64,000 nt of DNA from Candidatus Pantoea deserta. Lineage in GTDB: Bacteria; Pseudomonadota; Gammaproteobacteria; Enterobacterales; Enterobacteriaceae. Both the position numbers and the translations under genes were made by a program. Position 1 is the first letter of the stretch, and each line of letters opens with the position of its first letter. The notes under the pieces are model-generated. The model did not search any database. It saw only the letters and a program-made list of their open reading frames with translations, and had not been told where the DNA came from. The stretch lies in assembly GCF_003813865.1 (NCBI RefSeq), contig NZ_RMVG01000003.1, forward strand, positions 248,001 to 312,000. Direction: 5' to 3'. This document shows, piece after piece, positions 1 to 8,620 of the stretch.

Positions 1-147
1 ACCTGCCGCCACTCTACCCGCGGATAAAAAAAACACATTGATCCGGTCATCCATCGCAACCTTCTTTTTAAAAACGCGAAGGCAGATGATTCCGCGCGTA
101 ACTTCTGCAACACTGTAGACATCATTGTGACAGCCCCGGAGGCCGCG

Positions 148-1134
148 TTGTCTTTACATCTTATTCATCAGTTTCCTCGTCTTGAGCTACTCGGCGCGCC
201 TACGCCGCTGGAACACCTGCCGCGCCTTTCTGACTACGTCGGCCGCGACATCTTTATCAAACGTGACGATGTCACGCCTGTCGCGCTGGGCGGAAACAAG
301 CTGCGTAAACTGGAATTTCTGGCGGCTGATGCGCTACGAGAAGGGGCTGACGTACTGCTGACGGCGGGCGCTATCCAGTCTAACCACGTTCGTCAGACGG
401 CGGCCGTCGCGGCTAAGCTTGGTCTGAAATGCGTGGCGCTGCTGGAAAACCCGATTGGCACCCGCGCGGAGAACTATCTCAGCAACGGCAACCGGCTGCT
501 GCTGGATCTGCTTGAATGTGAAATCGTACCGGTAGAAGCATTAACGCATCCTGCGACGCAGCTGGCCGAGCAGGCGGAACGCCTCGAAGCGCAAGGTTTT
601 CGTCCCTATATCGTGCCGGTTGGCGGATCGAACTGGCTGGGCGCGCTCGGCTATATCGAATGCGCGCAGGAGATTGCGCACCAGAGCGAAGGCGTGGTCG
701 ATTTCGCCGCCGTGGTGGTGGCCTCAGGCAGCGCGGGAACGCATGCCGGGCTGGCGGTCGGACTGGAGCAGCTGCTGCCGGAAACCGAACTGATCGGCGT
801 GACCGTTTCGCGTAAAGCGGAGCAGCAGCTGCCGATAGTGGACAGCCTGCGTCAGCAGCTGATCAGCAAGCTGGAGGTGACCAGTAGCGCGCCCGTCACT
901 CTGTGGGATGACTATTTTGCGCCTCGCTATGGCGAGCCGAATGAAGAGGGCATGGAGGCGGTAAAACTGCTGGCGAAGCTGGAGGGGATTCTGCTCGATC
1001 CCGTCTATACCGGCAAAGCAATGGCGGGTTTGCTGGACGGGATCGCCCAGAACCGTTTCCGCCGTGAAGGCCCCTTGCTGTTTGTGCATACCGGCGGCGC
1101 GCCGGCGTTATTTGCTTATCATCCTTCGGTCTGA
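148..1134 (+). CDS. dcyD: D-cysteine desulfhydrase
   Basis: PLP-dependent enzyme that converts D-cysteine to pyruvate, ammonia and sulfide; it belongs to the ACC deaminase/D-cysteine desulfhydrase family. The [10 protein letters not shown] segment carries the PLP lysine, and the protein ends [13 protein letters not shown] as in E. coli DcyD. I place the start at TTG 148. A GGAGG Shine-Dalgarno (138-142) lies five bases ahead of it, and the resulting N-terminus ([13 protein letters not shown]) matches the E. coli start. An in-frame GTG at 127 would add seven residues but has no good ribosome site. It precedes the cystine importer genes, fitting a role in detoxifying or using imported cystine/D-cysteine. 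In E. coli it lies after tcyJ; here it comes first. Confidence 0.93.
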   Translation: MSLHLIHQFPRLELLGAPTPLEHLPRLSDYVGRDIFIKRDDVTPVALGGNKLRKLEFLAADALREGADVLLTAGAIQSNHVRQTAAVAAKLGLKCVALLENPIGTRAENYLSNGNRLLLDLLECEIVPVEALTHPATQLAEQAERLEAQGFRPYIVPVGGSNWLGALGYIECAQEIAHQSEGVVDFAAVVVASGSAGTHAGLAVGLEQLLPETELIGVTVSRKAEQQLPIVDSLRQQLISKLEVTSSAPVTLWDDYFAPRYGEPNEEGMEAVKLLAKLEGILLDPVYTGKAMAGLLDGIAQNRFRREGPLLFVHTGGAPALFAYHPSV

Positions 1135-1241
1135 GCAGGCTGAAAAAAAGCGTTTATACTTCGCGAGTTATTACCGCAAGACCGGGCGTCGCACCTGCGC
1201 TGCCTGATAACACACATCACATACTAATAAATGGGGTAAAT

Positions 1242-2042
1242 ATGATTTTTTCTCGTGTTAGTCGCCATCTGGCGATGGGCGTAATGGCGGTGGCGCTGGT
1301 GGCCGGCGTTAACCTCAAGACGCACGCAGCAGAAAACCTGCTGACGCAGGTTAAAGATAAAGGCGAGCTGCGTGTGGGTCTCGAAGGCACCTATCCGCCG
1401 TTTAGCTTTCAGGACGAGAGCGGCAAACTTACCGGTTTTGAAGTGGAATTTGCCCAGCAGCTGGCGCAGCACCTGGGCGTGAAAGCTAAACTGCAACCGA
1501 CCAAGTGGGACGGGATGCTGGCGGCGCTGGATTCAAAGCGTATCGACGTGGTGATCAATCAGGTGACCATCTCTGAAGAGCGTAAGAAGAAGTACGACTT
1601 TTCAACCCCCTATACCATTTCCGGCGTACAGGCGCTGACGATGAAAGCCAAAGCGGGATCCATCACCAAACCTGAGGATCTGTCAGGCAAAAGGGTCGGC
1701 GTTGGTCTGGGATCCAACTATGAGCAGTGGCTGCGCGACAATGTGAAAGGCGTCGATATTCGCACCTATGACGACGACCCGACGAAGTATCAGGATCTGC
1801 GCTCTGGCCGTGTGGACGCGATCCTTGTCGATCGCCTGGCCGCGCTGGATCTGGTAAAAAAAACCGGCGACACCATGGCGGTAGCGGGCGCGCCGTTCTC
1901 GCGTCTGGAGTCAGGCGTGGCGCTGCGTAAAGGCAACACCGATCTGCTTAATGCCATCAATCAGGCCATTGCGGCAATGCAGAAAGACGGTTCGCTGACC
2001 AAACTGTCTGAAAAATGGTTTGGCGCGGATGTGACTAAGTAA
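1242..2042 (+). CDS. tcyJ: Cystine ABC transporter, periplasmic binding protein
   Basis: Solute-binding protein (FliY/TcyJ) of the cystine importer, acting in the periplasm. It has a 29-residue signal peptide with an AHAAENLL-like cleavage region, then the amino-acid binding-protein fold (SBP_bac_3), with motifs such as RVGLEGTYPPFSF and GFEVEFAQQLA. Length is 266 residues, usual for the family. The stop codon overlaps the tcyL start by one base (TAATG), so tcyJ, tcyL and tcyN form one transcription unit. In E. coli this gene sits by fliA-fliZ, consistent with the nearby motility block. Identification is by strong similarity to E. coli TcyJ. Confidence 0.94.
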   Translation: MIFSRVSRHLAMGVMAVALVAGVNLKTHAAENLLTQVKDKGELRVGLEGTYPPFSFQDESGKLTGFEVEFAQQLAQHLGVKAKLQPTKWDGMLAALDSKRIDVVINQVTISEERKKKYDFSTPYTISGVQALTMKAKAGSITKPEDLSGKRVGVGLGSNYEQWLRDNVKGVDIRTYDDDPTKYQDLRSGRVDAILVDRLAALDLVKKTGDTMAVAGAPFSRLESGVALRKGNTDLLNAINQAIAAMQKDGSLTKLSEKWFGADVTK

Positions 2043-2710
2043 TGCAGGAAAGCCTCAAACTGGTGCTGGATTCAGCACCATTTTTACTTAAGGGCGCGCT
2101 CTTTACGCTGCAACTGAGCATCGGCGGCATGTTTTTCGGCCTGGTGCTCGGTTTTGTGCTGGCGCTGATGCGGCTGTCGCACTTCTGGCCGGTTAGCCTG
2201 CTGTCGCGCTTTTACGTCTCGGTGTTTCGCGGCACGCCGCTGATCGCCCAGCTGTTTATGATCTACTACGGTTTGCCGCAGTTCGGCATCGAGCTTGATC
2301 CCATTCCCTCCGCCATGATTGGTCTTTCCCTGAATACCGCCGCCTATGCGTCAGAGTCGCTGCGCGGCGCCATTTCCGCCATCGAACGTGGACAGTGGGA
2401 AGCGGCGGCAAGCATCGGTATGACCCGCTGGCAGACGCTGCGCCGGGTGATCCTGCCGCAGGCGGCGCGCACTGCGCTGCCGCCGCTCGGCAACAGCTTT
2501 ATCAGCCTGGTAAAAGATACCTCGCTGGCGGCCACCATTCAGGTGCCGGAGCTGTTCCGCCAGGCTCAGCTGATTACTTCCCGTACGCTGGAGGTATTTA
2601 CTATGTATCTGGCGGCGTCGCTGATCTACTGGGTGATGGCCACCGTGCTGTCGGCGTTGCAAAACCGGCTGGAAAAACACGTCAACCGTCAGGATGAGGA
2701 GGCGAAATGA
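2042..2710 (+). CDS. tcyL: Cystine ABC transporter, permease
   Basis: Inner-membrane permease (YecS/TcyL) of the His/Glu/Gln polar amino-acid ABC family, 222 residues. Several hydrophobic helices are visible. The cytoplasmic EAA loop (EAAASIGMTRWQTLRRVILPQA) that docks on the ATPase lies around residues 120-141. It overlaps tcyJ by one base and tcyN by four (ATGA), as expected for translational coupling in one transporter operon. Confidence 0.94.
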   Translation: MQESLKLVLDSAPFLLKGALFTLQLSIGGMFFGLVLGFVLALMRLSHFWPVSLLSRFYVSVFRGTPLIAQLFMIYYGLPQFGIELDPIPSAMIGLSLNTAAYASESLRGAISAIERGQWEAAASIGMTRWQTLRRVILPQAARTALPPLGNSFISLVKDTSLAATIQVPELFRQAQLITSRTLEVFTMYLAASLIYWVMATVLSALQNRLEKHVNRQDEEAK

Positions 2711-3459
2711 GCGCCATTGAAATCAGCAAGCTGGTGAAGACCTTTAACGGTCAGACCGTGCTGCACGGCATCGATCTTGAGGTGGCGTCAGGCGAGGTGG
2801 TGGCGATTATCGGTCCCAGCGGATCGGGAAAAACCACTCTGCTGCGCTGTGTTAACCTGCTGGAAACGCCGGACAGCGGCACCATCAAGGTAGGGGAGAT
2901 CGCCATTGACGCCAGGCTGGCGCACACAAAGCAGAAAGAGCAGGTGCGCAAACTGCGCCAGCAGGTGGGCTTTGTTTTCCAGAACTTCAATCTGTTTCCT
3001 CATCGCTCGGTGCTGGAGAATATTATTGAAGGGCCGGTAATCGTTAAAGGCGAAGCCAAAAGCGAAGCTGAAACGCGCGCGCGCGCGTTGCTGGAGAAGG
3101 TGGGGCTGAAGGGCAAAGAAAGCAGCTTTCCGCGTCGGCTCTCCGGCGGCCAGCAGCAGCGCGTCGCCATCGCACGCGCGCTGGCGATGCGTCCGCAGGT
3201 GATCCTGTTTGACGAACCAACCTCGGCGCTGGATCCGGAGCTGGTGGGCGAGGTGCTTAATACCATCCGCGCGCTGGCGCAGGAAAAACGCACCATGGTG
3301 ATCGTTACCCATGAAATGAGCTTTGCCCGTGACGTTGCGGACCGGGCGATCTTTATGGATCAGGGGCGCATTGTCGAACAGGGCGCGGCAAAAGCGTTGT
3401 TCAGCAATCCACAGCAGGCGCGCACCCGTCAGTTTCTTGATAAATTCCTCAACCAGTAA
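2707..3459 (+). CDS. tcyN: Cystine ABC transporter, ATP-binding protein
   Basis: ATPase subunit (YecC/TcyN), 250 residues, cytoplasmic face of the inner membrane. It shows Walker A GPSGSGKTTLL (residues 37-47), Q-loop VGFVFQNFNLFPH, signature LSGGQQQRVAIARAL, Walker B VILFDEPTSALDPE and the H-loop VIVTHEM. It completes the TcyJLN cystine importer and is followed by a clear intrinsic terminator. Confidence 0.94.
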   Translation: MSAIEISKLVKTFNGQTVLHGIDLEVASGEVVAIIGPSGSGKTTLLRCVNLLETPDSGTIKVGEIAIDARLAHTKQKEQVRKLRQQVGFVFQNFNLFPHRSVLENIIEGPVIVKGEAKSEAETRARALLEKVGLKGKESSFPRRLSGGQQQRVAIARALAMRPQVILFDEPTSALDPELVGEVLNTIRALAQEKRTMVIVTHEMSFARDVADRAIFMDQGRIVEQGAAKALFSNPQQARTRQFLDKFLNQ

Positions 3460-3462
3460 TCC

Positions 3463-3493
3463 ATACGCCTCTGCGGAGGCGTATTTACCTTTC
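3463..3493 (+). terminator. Terminator of dcyD/tcyJLN region
   Basis: Perfect 9-bp stem (3463-3471 with 3476-3484), loop TGCG, then a T-rich tail. It lies three bases after the tcyN stop and has intrinsic terminator form. Confidence 0.8.
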
Positions 3494-3683
3494 CTGACAC
3501 TCTCTTCCAGGCATTATCCGAAACCCTTCTGCCGATATATTCGTAATGTTTTGATTTTTATGGCTAAATTTTCACTCTTTTGCGGTCAATGCTGCGGTTG
3601 CGCTTTTTTGGGATTTCGCCTGGTTATTGCCATGCCTGAAATATAAATAATTCTTTACAAATTCATTACGTCAGGTCATCGCT

Positions 3684-4772
3684 ATGCATACCTCTCGCCA
3701 ACAGGAAATTTTGTGGATCAACACGCTAAAAGGCGGCTGTATATTGCTGGTGGTTTTGCATCACACCATCATCACCACCTTTGCGCCTTCGTTACACTAT
3801 CTGAGCGCCGGCCTGCTGCCCGGCGAAATATGGGTGGCCTTTAACAAATACCTTTCGCCTTTACGCATGCCGGCCTTCTTTTTCGTCTCAGGTTTACTGG
3901 CATCCAGTTCCGTGATTAAAAAGAGCTGGCGCGAGGTCTTCACCAAAAAGTTCAGCAATATTCTCTATCTCTATCTGCTGTGGGGCGTCATTCAGTGGCT
4001 GAGTATTCACTATATTGCCACCCATCTGGGCGAACGCCTGTCCATGACCAAGAATGCCGCTTACGCCGATTCGCCGCTGGAGTTCGTTAAGCTGCTTCTG
4101 CTGTCGATGACCAGCCTGTGGTATCTCTACGCGCTGGCGGGTTTCTTTCTGGTGACCAAACTGTTTCATCGGCAGAAAATGGCGCTGGTGATACTGGCGA
4201 TCCTCGCCAGCTATGCGGCCCAGCTGAGTCTGATCCCCGGCTGGGGACCGGCAAGCGTGGCGCAAAACTATCTCTACTTTCTGCTCGGCGTGTTTTTTAG
4301 TCAGTCGTTGATCGCGGTCAGCAGGCTGGAGCCACGGCATCTGCTCCTGCTGGCGGGGATCGCCGCGCTGGGCGTGGCCCATCATCTGGCGGGCAGCTAT
4401 AAGAACCCTTTCTATAGCCTGCTGACGATTGTGTCTGGCATTGTGCTGTGCCGCTTTCTGAACGAGCGTTTCAATATGGGCTGGCTGAACTGGATAGGGC
4501 GCAACACCCTGCAAATATACGTGCTGCACCGTATTTTTATCGAACTGCTGGGATTGAGCGCGCTTGCCCTGGCGCTGCGCTACGGCTGGTTCGGCAACGC
4601 GGTATTCAGCTGGAGCTGGGCGCTGTTAATGCCCCTGTGCGGCGTCGCTATTTGCGTCACCGTCTCGTTGCTGGCATGGTCGCTGCTCAACCGCGGGCCA
4701 GGACGGCTGCTGTTTATCTATCCGCGCCTGTTGCGCAAACCCGTTCCCGCCTCTCTGACAACAGAGCGTTAA
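3684..4772 (+). CDS. YcfT-like membrane acyltransferase (family 3), copy 1
   Basis: Multi-pass inner-membrane protein of 362 residues from the acyltransferase-3 superfamily (O-acyl transfer to sugars or glycans). The N-terminus has the family pattern LWINTLKGGCILLVVLHHT, with the usual conserved H after the first helix. LSPLRMPAFFFVSGLLA (about residues 57-73) and the late WIGRNTLQIYVLHRIF segment follow. Overall it resembles E. coli YcfT, whose substrate is not established to my knowledge. It is paralogous to the next gene over its whole length. Neither has an obvious glycan-synthesis neighbour, so the substrate cannot be inferred. Confidence 0.82.
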   Translation: MHTSRQQEILWINTLKGGCILLVVLHHTIITTFAPSLHYLSAGLLPGEIWVAFNKYLSPLRMPAFFFVSGLLASSSVIKKSWREVFTKKFSNILYLYLLWGVIQWLSIHYIATHLGERLSMTKNAAYADSPLEFVKLLLLSMTSLWYLYALAGFFLVTKLFHRQKMALVILAILASYAAQLSLIPGWGPASVAQNYLYFLLGVFFSQSLIAVSRLEPRHLLLLAGIAALGVAHHLAGSYKNPFYSLLTIVSGIVLCRFLNERFNMGWLNWIGRNTLQIYVLHRIFIELLGLSALALALRYGWFGNAVFSWSWALLMPLCGVAICVTVSLLAWSLLNRGPGRLLFIYPRLLRKPVPASLTTER

Positions 4773-5263
4773 TCTGTGCTCAGCCGTGTCTGGTCCTTTA
4801 ACAAGGGCGGGGCACGGCGGTATAAAAGCGTTTGATTCCGGAATAAGACCACGCTGCTGTTGGCATTACGCTTTATTATTCGTCGCATTCCCTACCACAT
4901 CTTTCTGGTATTTCTTAATCCATTTGGTGCAAAGATTTTCGTTATTTCTCTGGTATAGCCATCTGTGGTTTTTACACGCTGGCTTTACTCCTATTTGCAG
5001 GTCAGGCTTAGCCTTATCTTAAATTGTTATTTCTGCTGCTTAGTGATTAAAGCCAAACTAAAAAGCTTTTATGGTGTCTGAGTGTCAGGAAAAGTCAGAG
5101 CGAGTAACGTCCTGTCAATTCAGGTCCAGCCTGAAACTTTTAAGACTTTCGCTAGAGTCAGCCGCAAAGGAATCGAGAATAATCGCCAAATAATCCTAAA
5201 AGTTGTACGTCAATTCTCTTCCTTCCGTTTTGCATTTCTGACCTACACAGCAGGAGTCAAATC
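4773..5263. other. 491-bp AT-richer gap between the acyltransferase paralogs
   Basis: No convincing gene. It is lower in GC than the flanks, and the short open frames here lack ribosome sites and family-like sequence. The only clear element is an AGGAG ribosome site at 5252-5256, seven bases before the second acyltransferase. Composition suggests acquired or fast-evolving intergenic DNA holding the promoter of copy 2. Confidence 0.5.
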
Positions 5264-6346
5264 ATGAGCAACGCTAAGTCAGATGAAATAGTGTGGGTTA
5301 ATACCCTTAAGGGTGCCTGCATATTGCTGGTCGTGCTGTATCATACGGTGCTCCCTGGATTTGAGGGCACGCTAAAATATCTTACAGCAGGCTGGATACC
5401 CGCTGAAATATGGGTTCAGTTCAACACGGTATTATCACCGCTGCGTATGCCCGCCTTTTTCTTTGTGTCAGGTTTGCTGGCGACCAATGGCGTGCTTAAT
5501 CGCCCCTGGAAGCAGGTGTTTACCAGCCGCATCACTAATTTGTTTTATCTCTATATTCTGTGGGGGTTTATTCAGTGGTGGTCCATTGTCGGCATCTCAA
5601 CGGAAATTACGGGCCAGCGTATCTCGCAAAATCTTAATGCCGCCTATGCGGGTTCGCTTTTCGAGTTTTTAAAGCTGACGTTTATGGCGATGAGTACCTC
5701 ATGGTATCTTTATGGGCTGGGGTTATATTTCCTTTGCGCTAAAATATTTCGCCAGTATAAAGTGGCCCTGCTGGCGGCGGCAGTATTGCTCAACTACCTT
5801 GCCGTGGAAAAAATTATACCTTTCTGGGGACCGCAAAGCGTCGCGCAATATTTCCTCTTCTTCCTGCTGGGCGTGTTCTGGAGTCCGGTAATGCTGCGCC
5901 TGAGCGAATGGCGTCGTGAAAATATTCTCCCCTGGGCTATTCTCGCCGCGCTGGCGGGGATACACGTTATTTTCGGTCTGGATAAGAGCCTGTTTATGTG
6001 CGTGATTGCGGTACTGGTCAGCGTGGCGGCCTGCCGCTGGCTAAATCAGCACTTCAGCATGCGCTATATCAACTGGATTGGGCGTAATACGCTGCAAATC
6101 TACGTTATCCACCGCATTTTTATTGAATTTTTCGGTATGTCCGCCATCCTGTTCGCACAGCGCCATCATCTGTTTGAGCATGCGTGGTTCTCATTTCTCT
6201 GGGCCAGCCTCTATCCGGTGGCCATTGTCGGCATCTGTTCGCTCTGCTCGGTGGCCGTCTGGTCGCTGACCAATCGCGGTCTGGGACAATCGCTGTTTAT
6301 TTTCCCGACGCTGATTGGTTTAAAGCGCGGTCGTTCCGCCGCCTGA
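5264..6346 (+). CDS. YcfT-like membrane acyltransferase (family 3), copy 2
   Basis: 360-residue multi-pass membrane protein, paralogous to the upstream gene. It shares the VNTLKGACILLVVLYHT start, LSPLRMPAFFFVSGLLA, the Y..GSLFEFLKL region and INWIGRNTLQIYVIHRIFIE near the C-terminus. The start is supported by AGGAG seven bases upstream. Substitutions lie mostly in loops and the C-terminal half, as after an old duplication. As with copy 1, the role is inferred only from the family (O-acyl transfer to a carbohydrate or envelope glycan). Confidence 0.82.
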   Translation: MSNAKSDEIVWVNTLKGACILLVVLYHTVLPGFEGTLKYLTAGWIPAEIWVQFNTVLSPLRMPAFFFVSGLLATNGVLNRPWKQVFTSRITNLFYLYILWGFIQWWSIVGISTEITGQRISQNLNAAYAGSLFEFLKLTFMAMSTSWYLYGLGLYFLCAKIFRQYKVALLAAAVLLNYLAVEKIIPFWGPQSVAQYFLFFLLGVFWSPVMLRLSEWRRENILPWAILAALAGIHVIFGLDKSLFMCVIAVLVSVAACRWLNQHFSMRYINWIGRNTLQIYVIHRIFIEFFGMSAILFAQRHHLFEHAWFSFLWASLYPVAIVGICSLCSVAVWSLTNRGLGQSLFIFPTLIGLKRGRSAA

Positions 6347-6371
6347 AAAAAAGCCCCGCGCTTGCGGGGCT
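6345..6371 (-). terminator. msrA terminator, probably bidirectional
   Basis: 8-bp GC-rich stem (6352-6359 with 6364-6371), loop GCTT. The A-run at 6345-6352 gives a U-tail when read leftward, so it mainly ends msrA transcription. It also lies directly after the rightward acyltransferase stop. Confidence 0.75.
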
Positions 6372-6408
6372 GACAGAGAAGAGGCGGGCCGCAGCTCCGC
6401 CTTTTTCG

Positions 6409-6942
6409 TTAGCTCTTGACCCGACTGGCGAAGCTTTTGCGCAGCTTCTGTAACTTCGGCGGGATCACCGCCAGGCAATACCCGTTGCGCTGGCCTGCGC
6501 CGTCCCAGTAATCCTGATGGTACGCCTCAGCCGGGTACCACTCTTTCAGCGGCTCAATGGTGGTGACCACCGGATCCTGATGATCCTGCTGCGCACGGGC
6601 GATGGCCGCCACGGCTTCCGCTTCCTGCTCTGGCGTCGCCGGGAAAATAGCCGAACGGTACTGTGTCCCAATGTCATTGCCCTGGCGGTTAAGCTGGGTA
6701 GGATCGTGGGTGGCGAAGCTGATGTCCAGCAGGTCGCCATAGCTGACTTTTTCGGGATCGAAACCCACGCGAATCGCTTCTGCATGACCGGTTGCGCCGC
6801 TGCATACCTGCTCATAGGTCGGATTAGGTCGCGCGCCGCCGGTATAGCCGCTTTCAACCGACTCCACGCCGATCACATCTTTAAAAACCGCTTCGGTACA
6901 CCAGAAACAGCCGCCTGCGATCACTGCGTATTCGATTGCCAT
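6409..6942 (-). CDS. msrA: Peptide-methionine (S)-S-oxide reductase
   Basis: Repairs methionine-S-sulfoxide in proteins with thioredoxin as reductant. The catalytic GGCFWC motif is at residues 10-15. The substrate-pocket sequences SGYTGG, THDPTQLNRQGNDIGTQYRSAIF and the C-terminal YHQDYW are present. At 177 residues it is the short MsrA form without the N-terminal extension of the main enterobacterial enzyme, so it may be a second copy in this genome. An AGGAG lies upstream of the ATG. It stands alone between the acyltransferase and oxygenase operons. Confidence 0.92.
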   Translation of the reverse strand: MAIEYAVIAGGCFWCTEAVFKDVIGVESVESGYTGGARPNPTYEQVCSGATGHAEAIRVGFDPEKVSYGDLLDISFATHDPTQLNRQGNDIGTQYRSAIFPATPEQEAEAVAAIARAQQDHQDPVVTTIEPLKEWYPAEAYHQDYWDGAGQRNGYCLAVIPPKLQKLRKSFASRVKS

Positions 6943-6986
6943 AATGCTTAACTCCTGTCGAGGTCGAGAAAGAGAGAGTAAGGACG

Positions 6987-7011
6987 GCGGCGGGGCTTTT
7001 CAACCCGCCGC
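6987..7011. other. GC-rich hairpin between flavin-reductase gene and msrA
   Basis: 8-bp perfect stem (6987-6994 with 7004-7011) with a nine-base loop, between the end of the leftward oxygenase operon and msrA. There is no U-tail, so it is at best a weak or Rho-assisted end. Confidence 0.35.
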
Positions 7012-7034
7012 TGGCGAGAAGCGCTTGCAGAGGG

Positions 7035-7601
7035 CTAAATTAGCATCTCAGGTTTAAACTGGCCGCTGCGATCCAGCACGCGGTCGCTCATAATGGTAAA
7101 GCGTCCTTCGCCGGTATAGTGCAGCGTAGGCGGAAACTCAGGTTCGTCCGCGACGTGCGCCTTAACGATTTCGAAAATAAACAGATTGTAGTTATCGACC
7201 ATTGAATCGTCATAGAGCTGACATTCAAAGCTGGCGAAGCACTCGGCGATAAGCGGCGCGTTGACCACGCTGGCAGGCTCGGCGGTAAGATCGAAGGCAT
7301 CGAACTTATTCAGCCTGTCGCCGTGGCTATTGCCGATAGCCACCACTTTATCGATGAGATCGGCGGAAGGGACGTTGAGTACGCACTGTCCGCTGTCGCG
7401 GATCAGCGCATGGCTGTGGTTCATACTGGAAATCATGCAGCCCACCAGCGACGGCGAAAATTCCAGCACCGTATGCCAGCCAAGCGTCATGATGTCGCTG
7501 TGCGCTTCGAACTGCGAGCTGAGCAGCAGCACCGGACCTGGCTCAAGATATTTACGCGCCTTGCTGACGGGAAAGGCGGTTTTGTGCAGACGTTGGCTCA
7601 T
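7035..7601 (-). CDS. Flavin-reductase-like FMN-binding protein
   Basis: 188 residues of the flavin reductase/DIM6-NTAB split-barrel family. These proteins bind FMN and often supply reduced flavin to an oxygenase. Seen: PGPVLLLSS near the N-terminus, a FSPSLVGCMIS flavin-binding stretch, then CVLNVP and the AECFASFECQL core. It is the last gene of a leftward operon after a Rieske oxygenase and its iron-sulfur reductase. The exact reaction is unknown. A ribosome site AAGGAGA precedes the ATG. Confidence 0.8.
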   Translation of the reverse strand: MSQRLHKTAFPVSKARKYLEPGPVLLLSSQFEAHSDIMTLGWHTVLEFSPSLVGCMISSMNHSHALIRDSGQCVLNVPSADLIDKVVAIGNSHGDRLNKFDAFDLTAEPASVVNAPLIAECFASFECQLYDDSMVDNYNLFIFEIVKAHVADEPEFPPTLHYTGEGRFTIMSDRVLDRSGQFKPEMLI

Positions 7602-7642
7602 GACATCTCCTTGTTGCGGGGCGATGTCTTTAAGTGTAGAAG

Positions 7643-8608
7643 CTACAGGTCAATCACCAGCGCTTTACTGCGGCTGCGCGAGCAGCAGAGTGCAATTTGT
7701 TGACGAGGCGCCGATTTTTCACTCTCTGACTGCACGGTGTCGCGATGATCGGCCTCCCCGGAAAGCACGGGCGTCAGGCAGGCACCGCACAGACCCATTT
7801 CGCACGACAGCGGCACGTCGACGCCGTTATCCAGCAGTACGCGGGCAATGGTTTTATCGGCGGGCACCGGCCAGCTCATGCCTGAAGACGCCAGCGTGAC
7901 CACAAAGCTCTCATCCTCTGCCTGCGAAGAGGGTGACGCGACGGGGGCAAAGGCTTCGCTGTGCATCTGCTCTGCGCGCCAGCCCAGCGACGCTGCCTGT
8001 TGCTGCATATGCGTCATAAAACCGTGCGGACCGCAAAGATAGAGGCGGGCGTCGGTTTCTGGCGCGCGCATTGCTTCAGGCCGATGCTGGCGCGGGCTGC
8101 TGCCTTCGGCGCTGCACAGGATCTCCGTATAGCCGTGCTGAAAAGGGCGCAGCAGACGACGCGCAAAGGCGGCGTCCTGACGTTGCCTGACGTAATAATG
8201 GAGCGAAAAGGGCGTGCCCTCTGCCTCAAGCTGTTCCGCCATGGCCAGCAGGGGCGTCAGGCCGATACCGGCGGCGACCAGCACCACGCGCTTTGCCGCC
8301 GACAGCGGAAACAGATTGCGCGGCGCGGAGATGGTGAGCGACTGGCCGAGACGCAGCTGCTGATGAATATAGCGTGAGCCGCCGCGCGAGTCGGCCGCCA
8401 GCGCGACGCAAATCAGATAGCGATCCTGACGCGCGGGCGAGCCGGTAAGAGAGTACTGCCGCACCATCCCATTGCCCAGCCGCACATCAATATGCGCGCC
8501 GGCTTCCCAGCGCGGCAGCGGTTGACCATCGTCGCGAACCAGACTGAGCGCTATCGCGTTGCGGCCCTGACGCGACAGCCCGTCAATAATGACTGAAAAA
8601 GTGGTCAT
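7643..8608 (-). CDS. VanB-type oxygenase reductase (FMN/NAD and plant-type 2Fe-2S)
   Basis: Single-chain electron-transfer partner of a Rieske oxygenase, of the phthalate dioxygenase reductase/VanB class. Order of domains: flavin-binding barrel with RQYSL (50-54), NAD(P)H-binding domain with GIGLTP (114-119) and CGPHGF (192-197), then a C-terminal ferredoxin. The ferredoxin's four cluster cysteines are C269, C274, C277 and C308. At 321 residues it is normal for the class. The gene begins 12 bases after the oxygenase stop, so the two are co-translated partners. Confidence 0.88.
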   Translation of the reverse strand: MTTFSVIIDGLSRQGRNAIALSLVRDDGQPLPRWEAGAHIDVRLGNGMVRQYSLTGSPARQDRYLICVALAADSRGGSRYIHQQLRLGQSLTISAPRNLFPLSAAKRVVLVAAGIGLTPLLAMAEQLEAEGTPFSLHYYVRQRQDAAFARRLLRPFQHGYTEILCSAEGSSPRQHRPEAMRAPETDARLYLCGPHGFMTHMQQQAASLGWRAEQMHSEAFAPVASPSSQAEDESFVVTLASSGMSWPVPADKTIARVLLDNGVDVPLSCEMGLCGACLTPVLSGEADHRDTVQSESEKSAPRQQIALCCSRSRSKALVIDL

Positions 8609-8620
8609 TTTGTCTCCTCG

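Noticed and set aside
1-126. Possible tail of an upstream gene such as fliZ
   Set aside because: Open frames reach the window edge but none resembles the FliZ C-terminus I know; too short to call.
5082-5267. 61-codon frame before the second acyltransferase
   Set aside because: No ribosome site, ends across the next start, no recognisable sequence.
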